A stretch of DNA of 52,082 nt. It comes from Prevotellaceae bacterium. GTDB lineage: Bacteria; Bacteroidota; Bacteroidia; Bacteroidales; Bacteroidaceae. The first letter of the stretch is position 1, and each line of letters begins with the position of its first letter. Positions 15,153-22,841 of the stretch are shown piece after piece. The position numbers and the translations under genes are program-made. The notes beneath the pieces were generated by a model, which had not been told where the DNA came from, searched no databases, and worked only from the letters and a program-made list of their open reading frames with translations. The DNA lies in NCBI GenBank assembly GCA_022508665.1, contig JAFLUT010000005.1, positions 1-52,082 on the forward strand. Direction: 5' to 3'.

Positions 15153-16058
15153 TCAATATTCTATATAGGGTCTCAGTTTTTCTATATCTTCTGCCGTAAA
15201 GATGCCAGTGGCAAGGAGTGACTGCTCGTCTCTCACGTTCCCATATATACGTATGTATTTCAACAGATTACGGGCTTGGTCGTATGTGATGTACGGGTGG
15301 CTGTTAAGAGTCTGAAAAGACGCTCGGTTGATTGGCAATTTGGCCACTGCGACAGAATCGGTTACGGTAAACCATTCCAGCAGTTCAGGCGAAAAGATGC
15401 TGATTTCCAACAGTTGACGAGTAGTATAAAACCCTCCCAAACGTCCACGATAGCGAAGTATGGCATTGCTTATGCCTCCGCTAATCCCCGGAATGCGGCA
15501 CAAAGTTGCTGAATCGGCATCATTTGCATCAATTTTAGTCAGAGTGCTGAATTTATATTTGCTGCCTGTCGCTAAATCCATATTATGAGAAGCAGCATGC
15601 GCCCCTCTTGCCCTGCTCCGTTCCTTGCCCAAGTCCGCTACACGCACGTATGGAGCAAGCATCTCCACATCCTTAACAGTCCATCCGTAAGCAAAGCCCA
15701 TATCCTTTGCAGAACGAAAAACCTTGCCTGCGGCACGGAAACGCATATAGGTTCTGACTTTCCAAGGCTTAATGCCAAACTGGACAAGCGTAACAGAATC
15801 AACAGTATTGGGGTCGAATGGTTCAAGTGTGCGGACATCATTTCCCACCTGCCCACATTCTGCCTCAACGCTACCCGACAGAGGCGCACCGTCATATCCC
15901 TCTGTGGCAGACGCAACCTCCTCTCTGCCTTTCAGAGCATCTTCCACGACAAACACCCCTATGCATAATACGGCAATGCACCCCAAAGCCACCACTGCAC
16001 GGCGGTCGCCTTTGCGGAAAGAAAAGAAGTCACGAATATGGTTTTTCATGCGTGTCAT
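15153..16058 (-). CDS. Membrane-anchored helix-hairpin-helix (ComEA-like) protein
   Basis: A 301-residue protein with an N-terminal basic stretch and one transmembrane helix (AVVALGCIAVLCIGVFVV, residues ~20-37), then several helix-hairpin-helix-type repeats. They are seen in FDPNTVDSVTLVQFGI, DANDADSATLCRIPGISGGISNAILRY and INRASFQTLNSHPYITYDQARNLLKY, with a final ...FTAEDIEKLRPYIEY. HhH motifs bind DNA non-specifically; related ComEA proteins bind DNA outside the inner membrane during uptake. In Bacteroidetes such multi-HhH proteins are common and untested. An ATG three codons downstream (16049) is an alternative start, given the very short leader from the TATATTTG box. Confidence 0.8.
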   Translation of the reverse strand: MTRMKNHIRDFFSFRKGDRRAVVALGCIAVLCIGVFVVEDALKGREEVASATEGYDGAPLSGSVEAECGQVGNDVRTLEPFDPNTVDSVTLVQFGIKPWKVRTYMRFRAAGKVFRSAKDMGFAYGWTVKDVEMLAPYVRVADLGKERSRARGAHAASHNMDLATGSKYKFSTLTKIDANDADSATLCRIPGISGGISNAILRYRGRLGGFYTTRQLLEISIFSPELLEWFTVTDSVAVAKLPINRASFQTLNSHPYITYDQARNLLKYIRIYGNVRDEQSLLATGIFTAEDIEKLRPYIEY

Positions 16059-16071
16059 TTATTCTGTGTTA

Positions 16072-16079
16072 CAAATATA
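16072..16079 (-). promoter_or_regulatory. -7 box TATATTTG for the HhH protein
   Basis: TATATTTG on the minus strand, 14 bp from the first ATG. It implies a leader under 20 nt. Confidence 0.45.
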
Positions 16080-16244
16080 CAGAAAAAAGCACATATTCGC
16101 ATCGCTATCCGTATGAAAAGCCAACATCCCTCCCCATTTTTCCCTTTCTGTCACAGATGACAACGGTCAAGGATGCACCTTGACAAACAATCTCATTATC
16201 CCCCAACACTCATCCACCTACACAGTACTTTGCCATGCTTTCCA

Positions 16245-16330
16245 TTAAAATATAACTTATGTTTTATAAAATTAAACTTGAATTTATATAAATATAACTT
16301 ATATTTTATAAAACATAAGTTATATTTTAA
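16245..16330. repeat. 86-bp AT-rich palindromic repeat, copy A
   Basis: Four related ~22-bp units (lengths 22, 22, 20, 21) carry a core like ATATAACTTATATTTTATA. The outermost 25 bp on each side are perfect reverse complements. A second copy with the same unit lengths lies at 36603. The rest of the 16080-16640 spacer is AT-rich with no supported gene. Confidence 0.8.
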
Positions 16331-16640
16331 GAACAAACAAAGCCGAATACCGCACAAGCGAATGAAAAGCATTCGATTTGGGCAACTATGTGACTCGAGG
16401 AATGCCAACGAATGTGTATGGCATAGAGCAACCCTTCGCACAGACCTACAAACAAAACCAAATACCGCAACAGCAAACCGCCTTTCCCGATTACATTCAA
16501 AATTTCAGAGGGAATATCAAAAGGCGCTACTTCTCCCCAATAAGCATATACATTGCAACATTTTCCTGCACTTTACCAACAAATATAGCGTCTGAACGCC
16601 AAAATGTCTCTTCGAGAGGTTATTTGTCAAACTTTTATTG

Positions 16641-16648
16641 TATCTTTG
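16641..16648 (+). promoter_or_regulatory. -7 box TATCTTTG for rhaM
   Basis: TATCTTTG fits TAnnTTTG, about 70 nt upstream of the rhaM ATG. An upstream TTTG is spaced too closely (14 bp) to be a confident -33 box. Confidence 0.5.
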
Positions 16649-16718
16649 CAATGGAAAAGGGCATGTACGCCCCACAAACGCTAACCTATATCTATAATAT
16701 ATCAAAACAACAAGACCT

Positions 16719-17033
16719 ATGAAGAGAGAAGCATTCAAAATGTTCCTGAAACCGGGGTTCAAAGAGGAATACAAGCGTCGTCACGCCAATCTGTTCCCCG
16801 AACTGAAAGCATTGCTGAGCGAGAGCGGAGTACGCAATTACAGCATCTATCTCGATGAGGACACTAACACGCTTTTTGCCTATCAAGAACTGGAGGGAGA
16901 GGGTGGCAGTCAAGACCTCGGAGGCACAGAGATTTGTCAGAAATGGTGGGCGTATATGGCGGACATCATGGAGACGAACCCAGACAACAGCCCAGTCTCC
17001 ATTCCACTGCCAGAAATGTTTCACATGGACTAA
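16719..17033 (+). CDS. rhaM: L-rhamnose mutarotase
   Basis: A 104-residue protein of the RhaM (L-rhamnose mutarotase) family, which interconverts the alpha and beta anomers of L-rhamnose in the cytosol. Family features are the KPGFKEEYKRRHANLFPEL segment with its conserved Arg/His, the NYSIYLDEDTNTLFAYQE block and the double Trp in CQKWWAYM, with a C-terminal LPEMFHMD. No rhamnose isomerase, kinase, aldolase or transporter lies nearby. The gene is followed after 21 bp by an acyl-CoA ligase in an apparent two-gene operon. The related sugar specificity (for example fucose) cannot be excluded. Confidence 0.9.
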   Translation: MKREAFKMFLKPGFKEEYKRRHANLFPELKALLSESGVRNYSIYLDEDTNTLFAYQELEGEGGSQDLGGTEICQKWWAYMADIMETNPDNSPVSIPLPEMFHMD

Positions 17034-17054
17034 AACCACTGAACGGGAGAGATT

Positions 17055-18680
17055 TTGGCAACAGCAAAGTCAAGAGTGCTAAATCCTGAAGACTATTCAG
17101 TGATGAGCCTGATGGAGAGCGCTATCGTGCGAAATTGGACACGTCAGGCGTACACCAACTATGGCACGGGCGTGACCTACACCTACGGCGATGTGGCTAA
17201 GATGGTCGCGCGTCTGCACAAACTGTTTTGGCATTTAGGGCTTGAACCGGGATGCAAAATTGCTCTGTGCGACAAGAACAGCGCCCATTGGGCAATCGCC
17301 TTCCACGCAGCGTTCACTTTCGGTGCGGTGGTTGTGCCTATCCTCTCGGAGTTCAGCATTGAGCAGATACAGAACATCTACGAGCATTCGGAGGCAAGGC
17401 TCATCATCTGCGGACAGAAATATGCGGACAAACTGAATGCTCGCATCCTCAACATGGCTGACTTCACGATGAAGGACGAGCCGTCTGCTATCGACATGGA
17501 GGCTTTTGCCGACCTGCAACCGTCTGACGTGCAGTATTTCCGTGAACATCCTGACGACCTCGCTCTGCTCAGTTACACGAGCGGTTCGACAGGGCATAGC
17601 AAAGGGGTGATGCTGCCCTACCATTCAATATGGTCTAACATGCAGTTTGCCGACGAGGTGCTTGACTTCGGGGCAGGAGACACCACGCTCGCCATACTGC
17701 CAATGGCGCACATGTATGGCTTTGCGTTCGATTTCCTCTTTGAGTTTCTCATCGGATGCCACGTGCATTTCCTCACCAAAACACCGTCGCCTAACATCGT
17801 AATCAAGGCATTCAACGACATCCGCCCCGTAGTGGTCATCGTTGTGCCGCTCATCTTGGAGAAGATAGTGCATAAGCAAATCTTCCCTATCCTACGTACT
17901 CGCCGCATACGCACTCTCACCGCCATCCCTCTGCTTAAGAAAGTGGTTTATAGGCAGATACGCAACAAACTTATATCTGCTTTCGGAGGCAATTTCTATG
18001 AGTGCATCATAGGCGGAGCAGCAATGAACAAGGAGGTGGAGGAGTTCCTGCATCAGATAGGATTTCCATTTACCATTGGCTACGGAATGACGGAGTGCGG
18101 TCCAATCATCGGGTACGAAGACTGGCATTACTTCGTCAAAGGCTCATGCGGAAAAATTGTGCCTCGCATGGAACTGAAAATCGACTCTTCCGACCCTGAG
18201 GACATAGCAGGTGAAATCCTTGTGCGTGGCGACAACGTGATGATGGGATATTACAAAAACGAAGAAGAAACGCTCGCTGCCATAGACGAGCAGGGCTGGC
18301 TGCACACGGGCGACCTCGGCACAATAGACCGCCACGGAAACATCTTCATTCGCGGTCGCAAGAAGAGCATGCTGCTTGGGGCAAATGGGCAGAATGTCTA
18401 TCCCGAAGAGATAGAGGATGTAATAATGACCCAAACGATTTTTGAGGAGAGCGTCGTCGTGCAGCGAGGTGAAAAACTTGTCGCCCTCGTTTACGTCAGC
18501 GATCCAGCCCTCGAACATCACGGACTGAACCGTGACACGCTACAACAAAAACTCGACACCTATAAGCGCCACATCAATTCCTTGCTGCCAACATTTGCCA
18601 ATATCTCTGCAATCGAAGTTCAGGAAGAAGAATTTGAGAAGACGCCAAAACGGAACATACGGCGATACCTCTATAAGTAA
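17055..18680 (+). CDS. Long-chain fatty acid-CoA ligase family (AMP-binding) protein
   Basis: A 541-residue ANL-superfamily enzyme that activates a carboxylate as an acyl-AMP and then forms a CoA thioester. The P-loop LLSYTSGSTGHSKGVML, the GYGMTECGP motif, GWLHTGDLGTID and IFIRGRKKSMLLGANGQNVYPEE (A8 hinge) are clear, and the C-terminal catalytic Lys lies in KTPKRNIRRYL. The start is uncertain. A TTG at 17055 preceded by GGGAGA retains the DYSVMSLME segment that I recall from homologues, while the first ATG is at 17103. It probably shares the rhaM transcript. The substrate is unknown; a fatty-acid role in the cytosol or at the membrane face is likely. Confidence 0.88.
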   Translation: MATAKSRVLNPEDYSVMSLMESAIVRNWTRQAYTNYGTGVTYTYGDVAKMVARLHKLFWHLGLEPGCKIALCDKNSAHWAIAFHAAFTFGAVVVPILSEFSIEQIQNIYEHSEARLIICGQKYADKLNARILNMADFTMKDEPSAIDMEAFADLQPSDVQYFREHPDDLALLSYTSGSTGHSKGVMLPYHSIWSNMQFADEVLDFGAGDTTLAILPMAHMYGFAFDFLFEFLIGCHVHFLTKTPSPNIVIKAFNDIRPVVVIVVPLILEKIVHKQIFPILRTRRIRTLTAIPLLKKVVYRQIRNKLISAFGGNFYECIIGGAAMNKEVEEFLHQIGFPFTIGYGMTECGPIIGYEDWHYFVKGSCGKIVPRMELKIDSSDPEDIAGEILVRGDNVMMGYYKNEEETLAAIDEQGWLHTGDLGTIDRHGNIFIRGRKKSMLLGANGQNVYPEEIEDVIMTQTIFEESVVVQRGEKLVALVYVSDPALEHHGLNRDTLQQKLDTYKRHINSLLPTFANISAIEVQEEEFEKTPKRNIRRYLYK

Positions 18681-18739
18681 CACTTATTGTCAGAGAAAGA
18701 GTTATTGCCGCATTATAGGGTTTCTTTTATAAATTGGAA

Positions 18740-18772
18740 TAAAAAAGAGAATGAATTTTTCACTCATTCTCT
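18740..18772 (-). terminator. Terminator overlapping the end of the LeuA-family gene
   Basis: On the minus strand AGAGAATGA and TCATTCTCT form a 9-bp stem followed by TTTTTATT. The 5' arm contains the last codons and the stop of the gene. Confidence 0.8.
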
Positions 18773-20283
18773 ATCACGTTCAGCATCTTTATGGTTGCCT
18801 TTATTGCTGCCTCCGTCTGGTCGGCATCGAGTCCGCGAGTACGGTAGGATTTGCCGTTGTGAGTCCACGAGATTGTGGTCTGCACAAGGGCGTCTGTGCG
18901 GCCGCCGGGGGGTATGCTAACCACGTAATTGGTGAGCCATGGGAATGGGCGTTGCAGTTTGTCTCGGTAGATGTGACGCACGGCCCGCACGAAGGCATCA
19001 TACATACCGTCGCCCATTGCTGACTCCTCATACGTTTCGCCATTCACCGCCATTTTCACCGACGCCATAGGCTTGAGACCATAGGCTGTGGATACCATGT
19101 AGGAGATGAGTTTCACTCGGTCGTCGGGCGTGTCGTGTTTCAGCACGTCGGCAACGATGTAGGGCAAATCCTCCTGAGTGACAAGCTGTTTCTTGTCGCC
19201 AAGTTCGATAATGCGGTCAGTCACACGGCGTGTCTGCTCGGGCGTGAGTTCAAGCCCCAATTCCTCTAAGTTTTTAAGTATGTTTGCCTTGCCAGAATTC
19301 TTTCCCAAGGCATAGCCACGCTTCCTTCCAAAACGCTCGGGCAGGAGGTCGTTGCAATAGAGGTTGTTCTTGTTGTCGCCGTCGGCATGAACACCTGCCA
19401 CCTGCGTGAATACACTCTCGCCAATGATAGGCTTGTTGGGCGGAATGGCGATGCCCGACAGGCTTTCCACCATAGTAGATACGGTGCCGAGATTTTCTTC
19501 CTTTATATGAGTATGTACATTGGCATGGTCTTTCAGTATCGCCTGTACCGAGGCAAGAGGGGCATTGCCGGCACGCTCTCCCAGTCCGTTCAAGGCTGAA
19601 TGCACGCCTCGGCAACCTGCCTGTACCGCCGCCAATACGTTGCCTACGGCAAGGTCGTAGTCGTTGTGTGCGTGGAAATCAAAGTGAATATCGGGATAGC
19701 GTGACACCATTTGCCCCACATAGTCGGCTACCAGCATCGGATTGAGTATGCCCAACGTGTCGGCAAGCATGAAACGGCGTATTCCACTGTCTTTCAGAGC
19801 ATCGACAAAGGCAAATACGTATTCGGGGCTGTCTTTCATGCCATTCGACCAATCCTCCATGTAGACATTGACGCTGATGCCCAACTCTTTGGCATAGTCG
19901 ATGCTGCGGAGTATGTCTGCCACATGTTCGCCGAGCGTCTTCTTCAACTGGAATGTGCAGTGCTTCTCGCTGCCCTTGCACAGCAGGTTGATATTGCGGC
20001 ATCCGCAGTCGTTAATCCAGTCGAGCGACGTCGTGCCGTCCACAAATCCAAGCACCTCAACCCTGTCTATCATACCTGCTTGACGAGCCCAACGGCAGAT
20101 GCTCTTCACGGCGTCTTTCTCTCCGTCAGACACACGCGCACTCGCCACCTCTATGCGGTCTACTCCGAGGTCACGCAACAGCATCCGAGCAATAGTCATC
20201 TTCTCATGCAGCACAAAACTCACGCCCTCGGTCTGCTCGCCGTCACGCAACGTTGTGTCCATTATTTCTACGTACTTTCCCAT
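18760..20283 (-). CDS. LeuA-family synthase (2-isopropylmalate or citramalate synthase-like)
   Basis: A 507-residue enzyme of the DRE-TIM metallolyase family that condenses acetyl-CoA with a 2-oxo acid. The signature MDTTLRDGEQTEGVSF lies at the N-terminus. The metal-binding HAHND and GERAGNAPLA segments and VAGVHADGD follow. The C-terminal ~120 residues (VKMAVNGETYEESAMGDG, RTRGLDADQTEAAIKATIKML) form the LeuA allosteric domain that binds leucine or isoleucine. No leuB, leuC or leuD is nearby, so the substrate, 2-oxoisovalerate or pyruvate, is undecided. The ATG at 20283 is chosen over an in-frame TTG two codons upstream. A promoter box lies ~20 bp upstream. Confidence 0.87.
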   Translation of the reverse strand: MGKYVEIMDTTLRDGEQTEGVSFVLHEKMTIARMLLRDLGVDRIEVASARVSDGEKDAVKSICRWARQAGMIDRVEVLGFVDGTTSLDWINDCGCRNINLLCKGSEKHCTFQLKKTLGEHVADILRSIDYAKELGISVNVYMEDWSNGMKDSPEYVFAFVDALKDSGIRRFMLADTLGILNPMLVADYVGQMVSRYPDIHFDFHAHNDYDLAVGNVLAAVQAGCRGVHSALNGLGERAGNAPLASVQAILKDHANVHTHIKEENLGTVSTMVESLSGIAIPPNKPIIGESVFTQVAGVHADGDNKNNLYCNDLLPERFGRKRGYALGKNSGKANILKNLEELGLELTPEQTRRVTDRIIELGDKKQLVTQEDLPYIVADVLKHDTPDDRVKLISYMVSTAYGLKPMASVKMAVNGETYEESAMGDGMYDAFVRAVRHIYRDKLQRPFPWLTNYVVSIPPGGRTDALVQTTISWTHNGKSYRTRGLDADQTEAAIKATIKMLNVIENE

Positions 20284-20303
20284 ACTCAAAAACGTTTGGA
20301 GGA

Positions 20304-20311
20304 CAAAGGTA
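20304..20311 (-). promoter_or_regulatory. -7 box TACCTTTG for the LeuA-family gene
   Basis: TACCTTTG on the minus strand, about 20 nt upstream of the ATG at 20283. Confidence 0.55.
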
Positions 20312-20353
20312 CAACTTTTTCTTCTGAAAAGCAGAAAAAACTACTACCTTTGT

Positions 20354-20839
20354 TCAGAACAAAGCCACTATTTCCTCTAAAAACTTTTTGTCGGTATCGT
20401 CGAATGTAGCCAACTCTTCGCTGTCAATGTCTAAAACCGCCACAACATGACCGCCTTTTTTCAGCGGCACAACAATTTCGCTCCGACTGGCACTGGAACA
20501 GGCTATGTGTCCGGGGAATTTATCTACATCTTCAACAACTACCGTCTCTCCTCTCTCCCATGCCGTGCCGCACACTCCCTTACCTTTTCGGATGCGAGTG
20601 CATGCCAAAGGGCCTTGGAATGGACCCAGTATGAGGATTTCGTCTGCATCGTTTTCTGTTTTCTTCACTCTATAAAATCCTGTCCATAAAAACCCGAATG
20701 TCTCATGAAGCATGCTTGCCACATTTGCCATGTTGGCAATGAGATCTTCTTCGCCTTCGAGCATAGACTTCACTTGCGGTATGAGTTCCCGATACTTGGC
20801 TTCTTTTGAGCCTGTCGCAATAGTCAGTGTTTCTGCCAT
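20354..20839 (-). CDS. msrC: GAF-domain free methionine-(R)-sulfoxide reductase
   Basis: A 161-residue single GAF-domain protein of the fRMsr type, which reduces free methionine-R-sulfoxide with thioredoxin. Hallmarks are NFxWxGFY-like FLWTGFYRV, LGPFQGPLACTRI, GKGVCGTAW and HIACSSASRSEIVVP. They carry the three conserved cysteines (in ACTRI, GVCGTAW and IACSS), followed by VLDIDSEE near the end. The start MAETLTIA at 20839 is chosen because the frame upstream would run through the TACCTTTG box at 20863. It is cytosolic and monocistronic. Its likely job is repair of oxidised methionine, but no other oxidative-stress gene is adjacent. Confidence 0.88.
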   Translation of the reverse strand: MAETLTIATGSKEAKYRELIPQVKSMLEGEEDLIANMANVASMLHETFGFLWTGFYRVKKTENDADEILILGPFQGPLACTRIRKGKGVCGTAWERGETVVVEDVDKFPGHIACSSASRSEIVVPLKKGGHVVAVLDIDSEELATFDDTDKKFLEEIVALF

Positions 20840-20862
20840 TTCCTTTTGTGATGTTTTGAGGA

Positions 20863-20870
20863 CAAAGGTA
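20863..20870 (-). promoter_or_regulatory. -7 box TACCTTTG for msrC
   Basis: TACCTTTG on the minus strand, 24 nt from the ATG at 20839. It decides the start of the gene. Confidence 0.6.
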
Positions 20871-20913
20871 GCAACTTTCGGCAAAACAGCACGTATGGTT
20901 GAAAAAAAACATG

Positions 20914-20921
20914 TATATTTG
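20914..20921 (+). promoter_or_regulatory. -7 box TATATTTG for the first GT2 gene
   Basis: TATATTTG, only 11 bp before the ATG at 20933, implying a very short or nearly leaderless transcript. Confidence 0.45.
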
Positions 20922-20932
20922 CACAAAGAAAT

Positions 20933-21688
20933 ATGATTTTAGAGATACTTATATGCACTATCAACGAGGGAATAGCCAAAGTTCCCGATGTACTGATGCC
21001 GCCGAGGGATGACGTCAGATACGTGGTGTCGATGCAGTGGACAAGGGAAGAAGTGAAGGGCTGTGTGCCGAGTGTTTTAAGGGATAGGGAGGATGTGAAG
21101 TTGGTGTTTCTCGAAGGGAAAGGACTGAGCAGAAACAGGAATAATGCGATGGCGAATGCGAGTGGGGATATTCTGCTGATTGCTGACGATGACAACAGAT
21201 ATACGGATGAGTTGATTGAGAATATCTTTGAAGCATACGAGGCGCATCCAAATGCTGATGTCATTCATTTTCAAGCATTAGACATGGAAGGAAATCCACT
21301 GCACCCCTACCCTGCTGATTTTGTGAGTTCTGTGGAGTTGTCGTTCAGAAGAAAGGTTACAGTGAGGTTTGACGAGCGTTTCGGACTTGGCAGCGAGAAA
21401 CTGTGTGCAGGGGAAGAGCAGGTGTGGATGAAAGATGCTAAAGATGCAGGTTATACTATAATATATGTGGCAAAACCTGTGGTAATGACTTCTGCTGGCA
21501 CGACGGGAGACAAGTTTGTTGGCAACCCAAAGGTACAGATGAGCAAAGGGGCTGCATTTAAGTATGAGTATGGCGTGGGAGAATCCGTGTGGAGAAGCGT
21601 GAAAGAGGCTGGGTGGTATATGTGGCACAAGAAAGTAAATCCTATCCCTATACTCCTCAATATGTTAAAGGGCATTATAGAAATCTAA
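20933..21688 (+). CDS. Glycosyltransferase family 2 protein
   Basis: A 251-residue GT-A fold glycosyltransferase. The N-terminal EILICTINEGI nucleotide-binding strand, a GKGLSRNRNNAMANASGDILL segment and the metal-binding LIADDDNRY (DxD-like) are typical of GT2. A GEEQVWMKDAKDAGY acceptor-side motif follows. There is no transmembrane helix, so the enzyme is probably cytosolic. Its 3' end overlaps the convergent GT4-like gene by 24 bp. The sugar donor and acceptor are unknown. Three glycosyltransferases are clustered here without polymerase, flippase or chain-length genes, so this is not a complete polysaccharide locus. Confidence 0.85.
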   Translation: MILEILICTINEGIAKVPDVLMPPRDDVRYVVSMQWTREEVKGCVPSVLRDREDVKLVFLEGKGLSRNRNNAMANASGDILLIADDDNRYTDELIENIFEAYEAHPNADVIHFQALDMEGNPLHPYPADFVSSVELSFRRKVTVRFDERFGLGSEKLCAGEEQVWMKDAKDAGYTIIYVAKPVVMTSAGTTGDKFVGNPKVQMSKGAAFKYEYGVGESVWRSVKEAGWYMWHKKVNPIPILLNMLKGIIEI

Positions 21689-22762
21689 ATACTGCTGTGC
21701 AACCTTGATATAGTCGTGATGCTTGCGGACATATTCAATGCTCTGACGTTTCAACATCGGCAATATCTCTGGATGCAGAACAAGATTTTCTATTGCATCA
21801 TAGCATGACTTAAATGTAGGTTGTACGTTGATTATTGGGCGTAATTCTTTTTCTCCGAGTATCTCATAGTTTTCCGGCTCTCCCCCTCCAATGTTTACAA
21901 TTCCTTTTGACATGGCAAGCAGAGAGTTCATAGCAGGGGTGTAACTATACAGTTGGTCGAGAATGGCGTCGGAGGTGTTCATCATGTGCTGATACTGGAC
22001 AAACGGTACTCCTTCGGCTACCTGCAAACGGAGTTTATCGGGATATTTAGCCTGCACTGCTCGTGCCGCATCAAGCATAATGTCCGTACCTTTGTATGCA
22101 CTGCGGTTTTTGCTGATGCCGACAAAGAGGGATATTGGATATTGAGTTGCACGGTTCGCTGCTAAGGATGACACTCCGTCAGGCTTTATGGGGAAAGGAA
22201 TAAACCTCATCTTGTAGTCAAACTGCCGATAAGTGACCCAATACTCATATAGTCCTGCCACTATGCCGTCGCAGTCCTTGGCAATCATACGGTTAAGAGT
22301 CTCTTTCGGCGTGCCTATCCAGTCATTTCTATACCGTTCCGCCTCACGGTCGGTACGTATAGTGTCAGCAAAATTGAAATCGCTGTATCGCAAAGGACGC
22401 TCGAAGGTATTGACGTATGCCCAGTAATAATCCATGCCGAAAGCACCAAGAAGTACTTTGCCATTATACCTCCGAAGATACTTATACAAAGGGGGTAATC
22501 GCTCGGCTTTCAACTCAAAGAAGATTGGATTGATGAGTTGAACCACATCATACCCACGAAATTTTGGCAATGCCTTCATCAACCGCCACACAAAACTAGC
22601 ATTGCCCCTCAATCCGAACTCACGCCGCAGGTCAATGTCTCGTGGATAGCCCTTCCACTTGTCGCCATCGCTCGCTACCACACACTCATGCCCTAACGCA
22701 CGCAGACCTTCAGCAAGCGTGGCATGCACATTGGAATAGTCGCCAAGAAGAAGTATTCTCAT
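21665..22762 (-). CDS. Glycosyltransferase, GT4-like (GT-B fold)
   Basis: A 365-residue protein starting MRILLLGDYSNVHATLAEGLRALGH, the usual N-terminal Rossmann start of GT-B enzymes. The C-terminal half shows PISLFVGISKNRSAYKGTDIMLDAA (the G-x-N/K-R donor site) and a downstream Glu-containing NIGGGEPENYEIL segment, the expected E-x7-E region. This fits family 4-like transferases that use nucleotide sugars. It is convergent with, and overlaps, the upstream GT2 gene, and is divergent from the next GT2 gene. The product is probably an LPS or surface glycan, by inference from neighbours only. Confidence 0.78.
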   Translation of the reverse strand: MRILLLGDYSNVHATLAEGLRALGHECVVASDGDKWKGYPRDIDLRREFGLRGNASFVWRLMKALPKFRGYDVVQLINPIFFELKAERLPPLYKYLRRYNGKVLLGAFGMDYYWAYVNTFERPLRYSDFNFADTIRTDREAERYRNDWIGTPKETLNRMIAKDCDGIVAGLYEYWVTYRQFDYKMRFIPFPIKPDGVSSLAANRATQYPISLFVGISKNRSAYKGTDIMLDAARAVQAKYPDKLRLQVAEGVPFVQYQHMMNTSDAILDQLYSYTPAMNSLLAMSKGIVNIGGGEPENYEILGEKELRPIINVQPTFKSCYDAIENLVLHPEILPMLKRQSIEYVRKHHDYIKVAQQYLDFYNAL

Positions 22763-22783
22763 CGTTTTCTAATAATTTCTGTA

Positions 22784-22791
22784 CAAAGTTA
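22784..22791 (-). promoter_or_regulatory. -7 box TAACTTTG for the GT4-like gene
   Basis: TAACTTTG on the minus strand, 21 nt upstream of the ATG at 22762 and back-to-back with the promoter at 22814. Confidence 0.55.
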
Positions 22792-22813
22792 ATCAATTTA
22801 TTCTTTTTTTCCC

Positions 22814-22821
22814 TACCTTTG
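22814..22821 (+). promoter_or_regulatory. -7 box TACCTTTG for the second GT2 gene
   Basis: TACCTTTG, 20 nt upstream of the ATG at 22842. Confidence 0.6.
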
Positions 22822-22841
22822 TATTAAAATCATTTACCAAC

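Noticed and set aside
16245-16330. AT-rich repeat as a CRISPR array
   Set aside because: The units are contiguous without unique spacers, differ from each other, and together form a palindrome; no cas gene is present.
16378-16722. 114-codon plus-strand frame upstream of rhaM
   Set aside because: It runs through the rhaM promoter and overlaps the rhaM start, and the composition resembles AT-rich spacer. No domain is recognisable.
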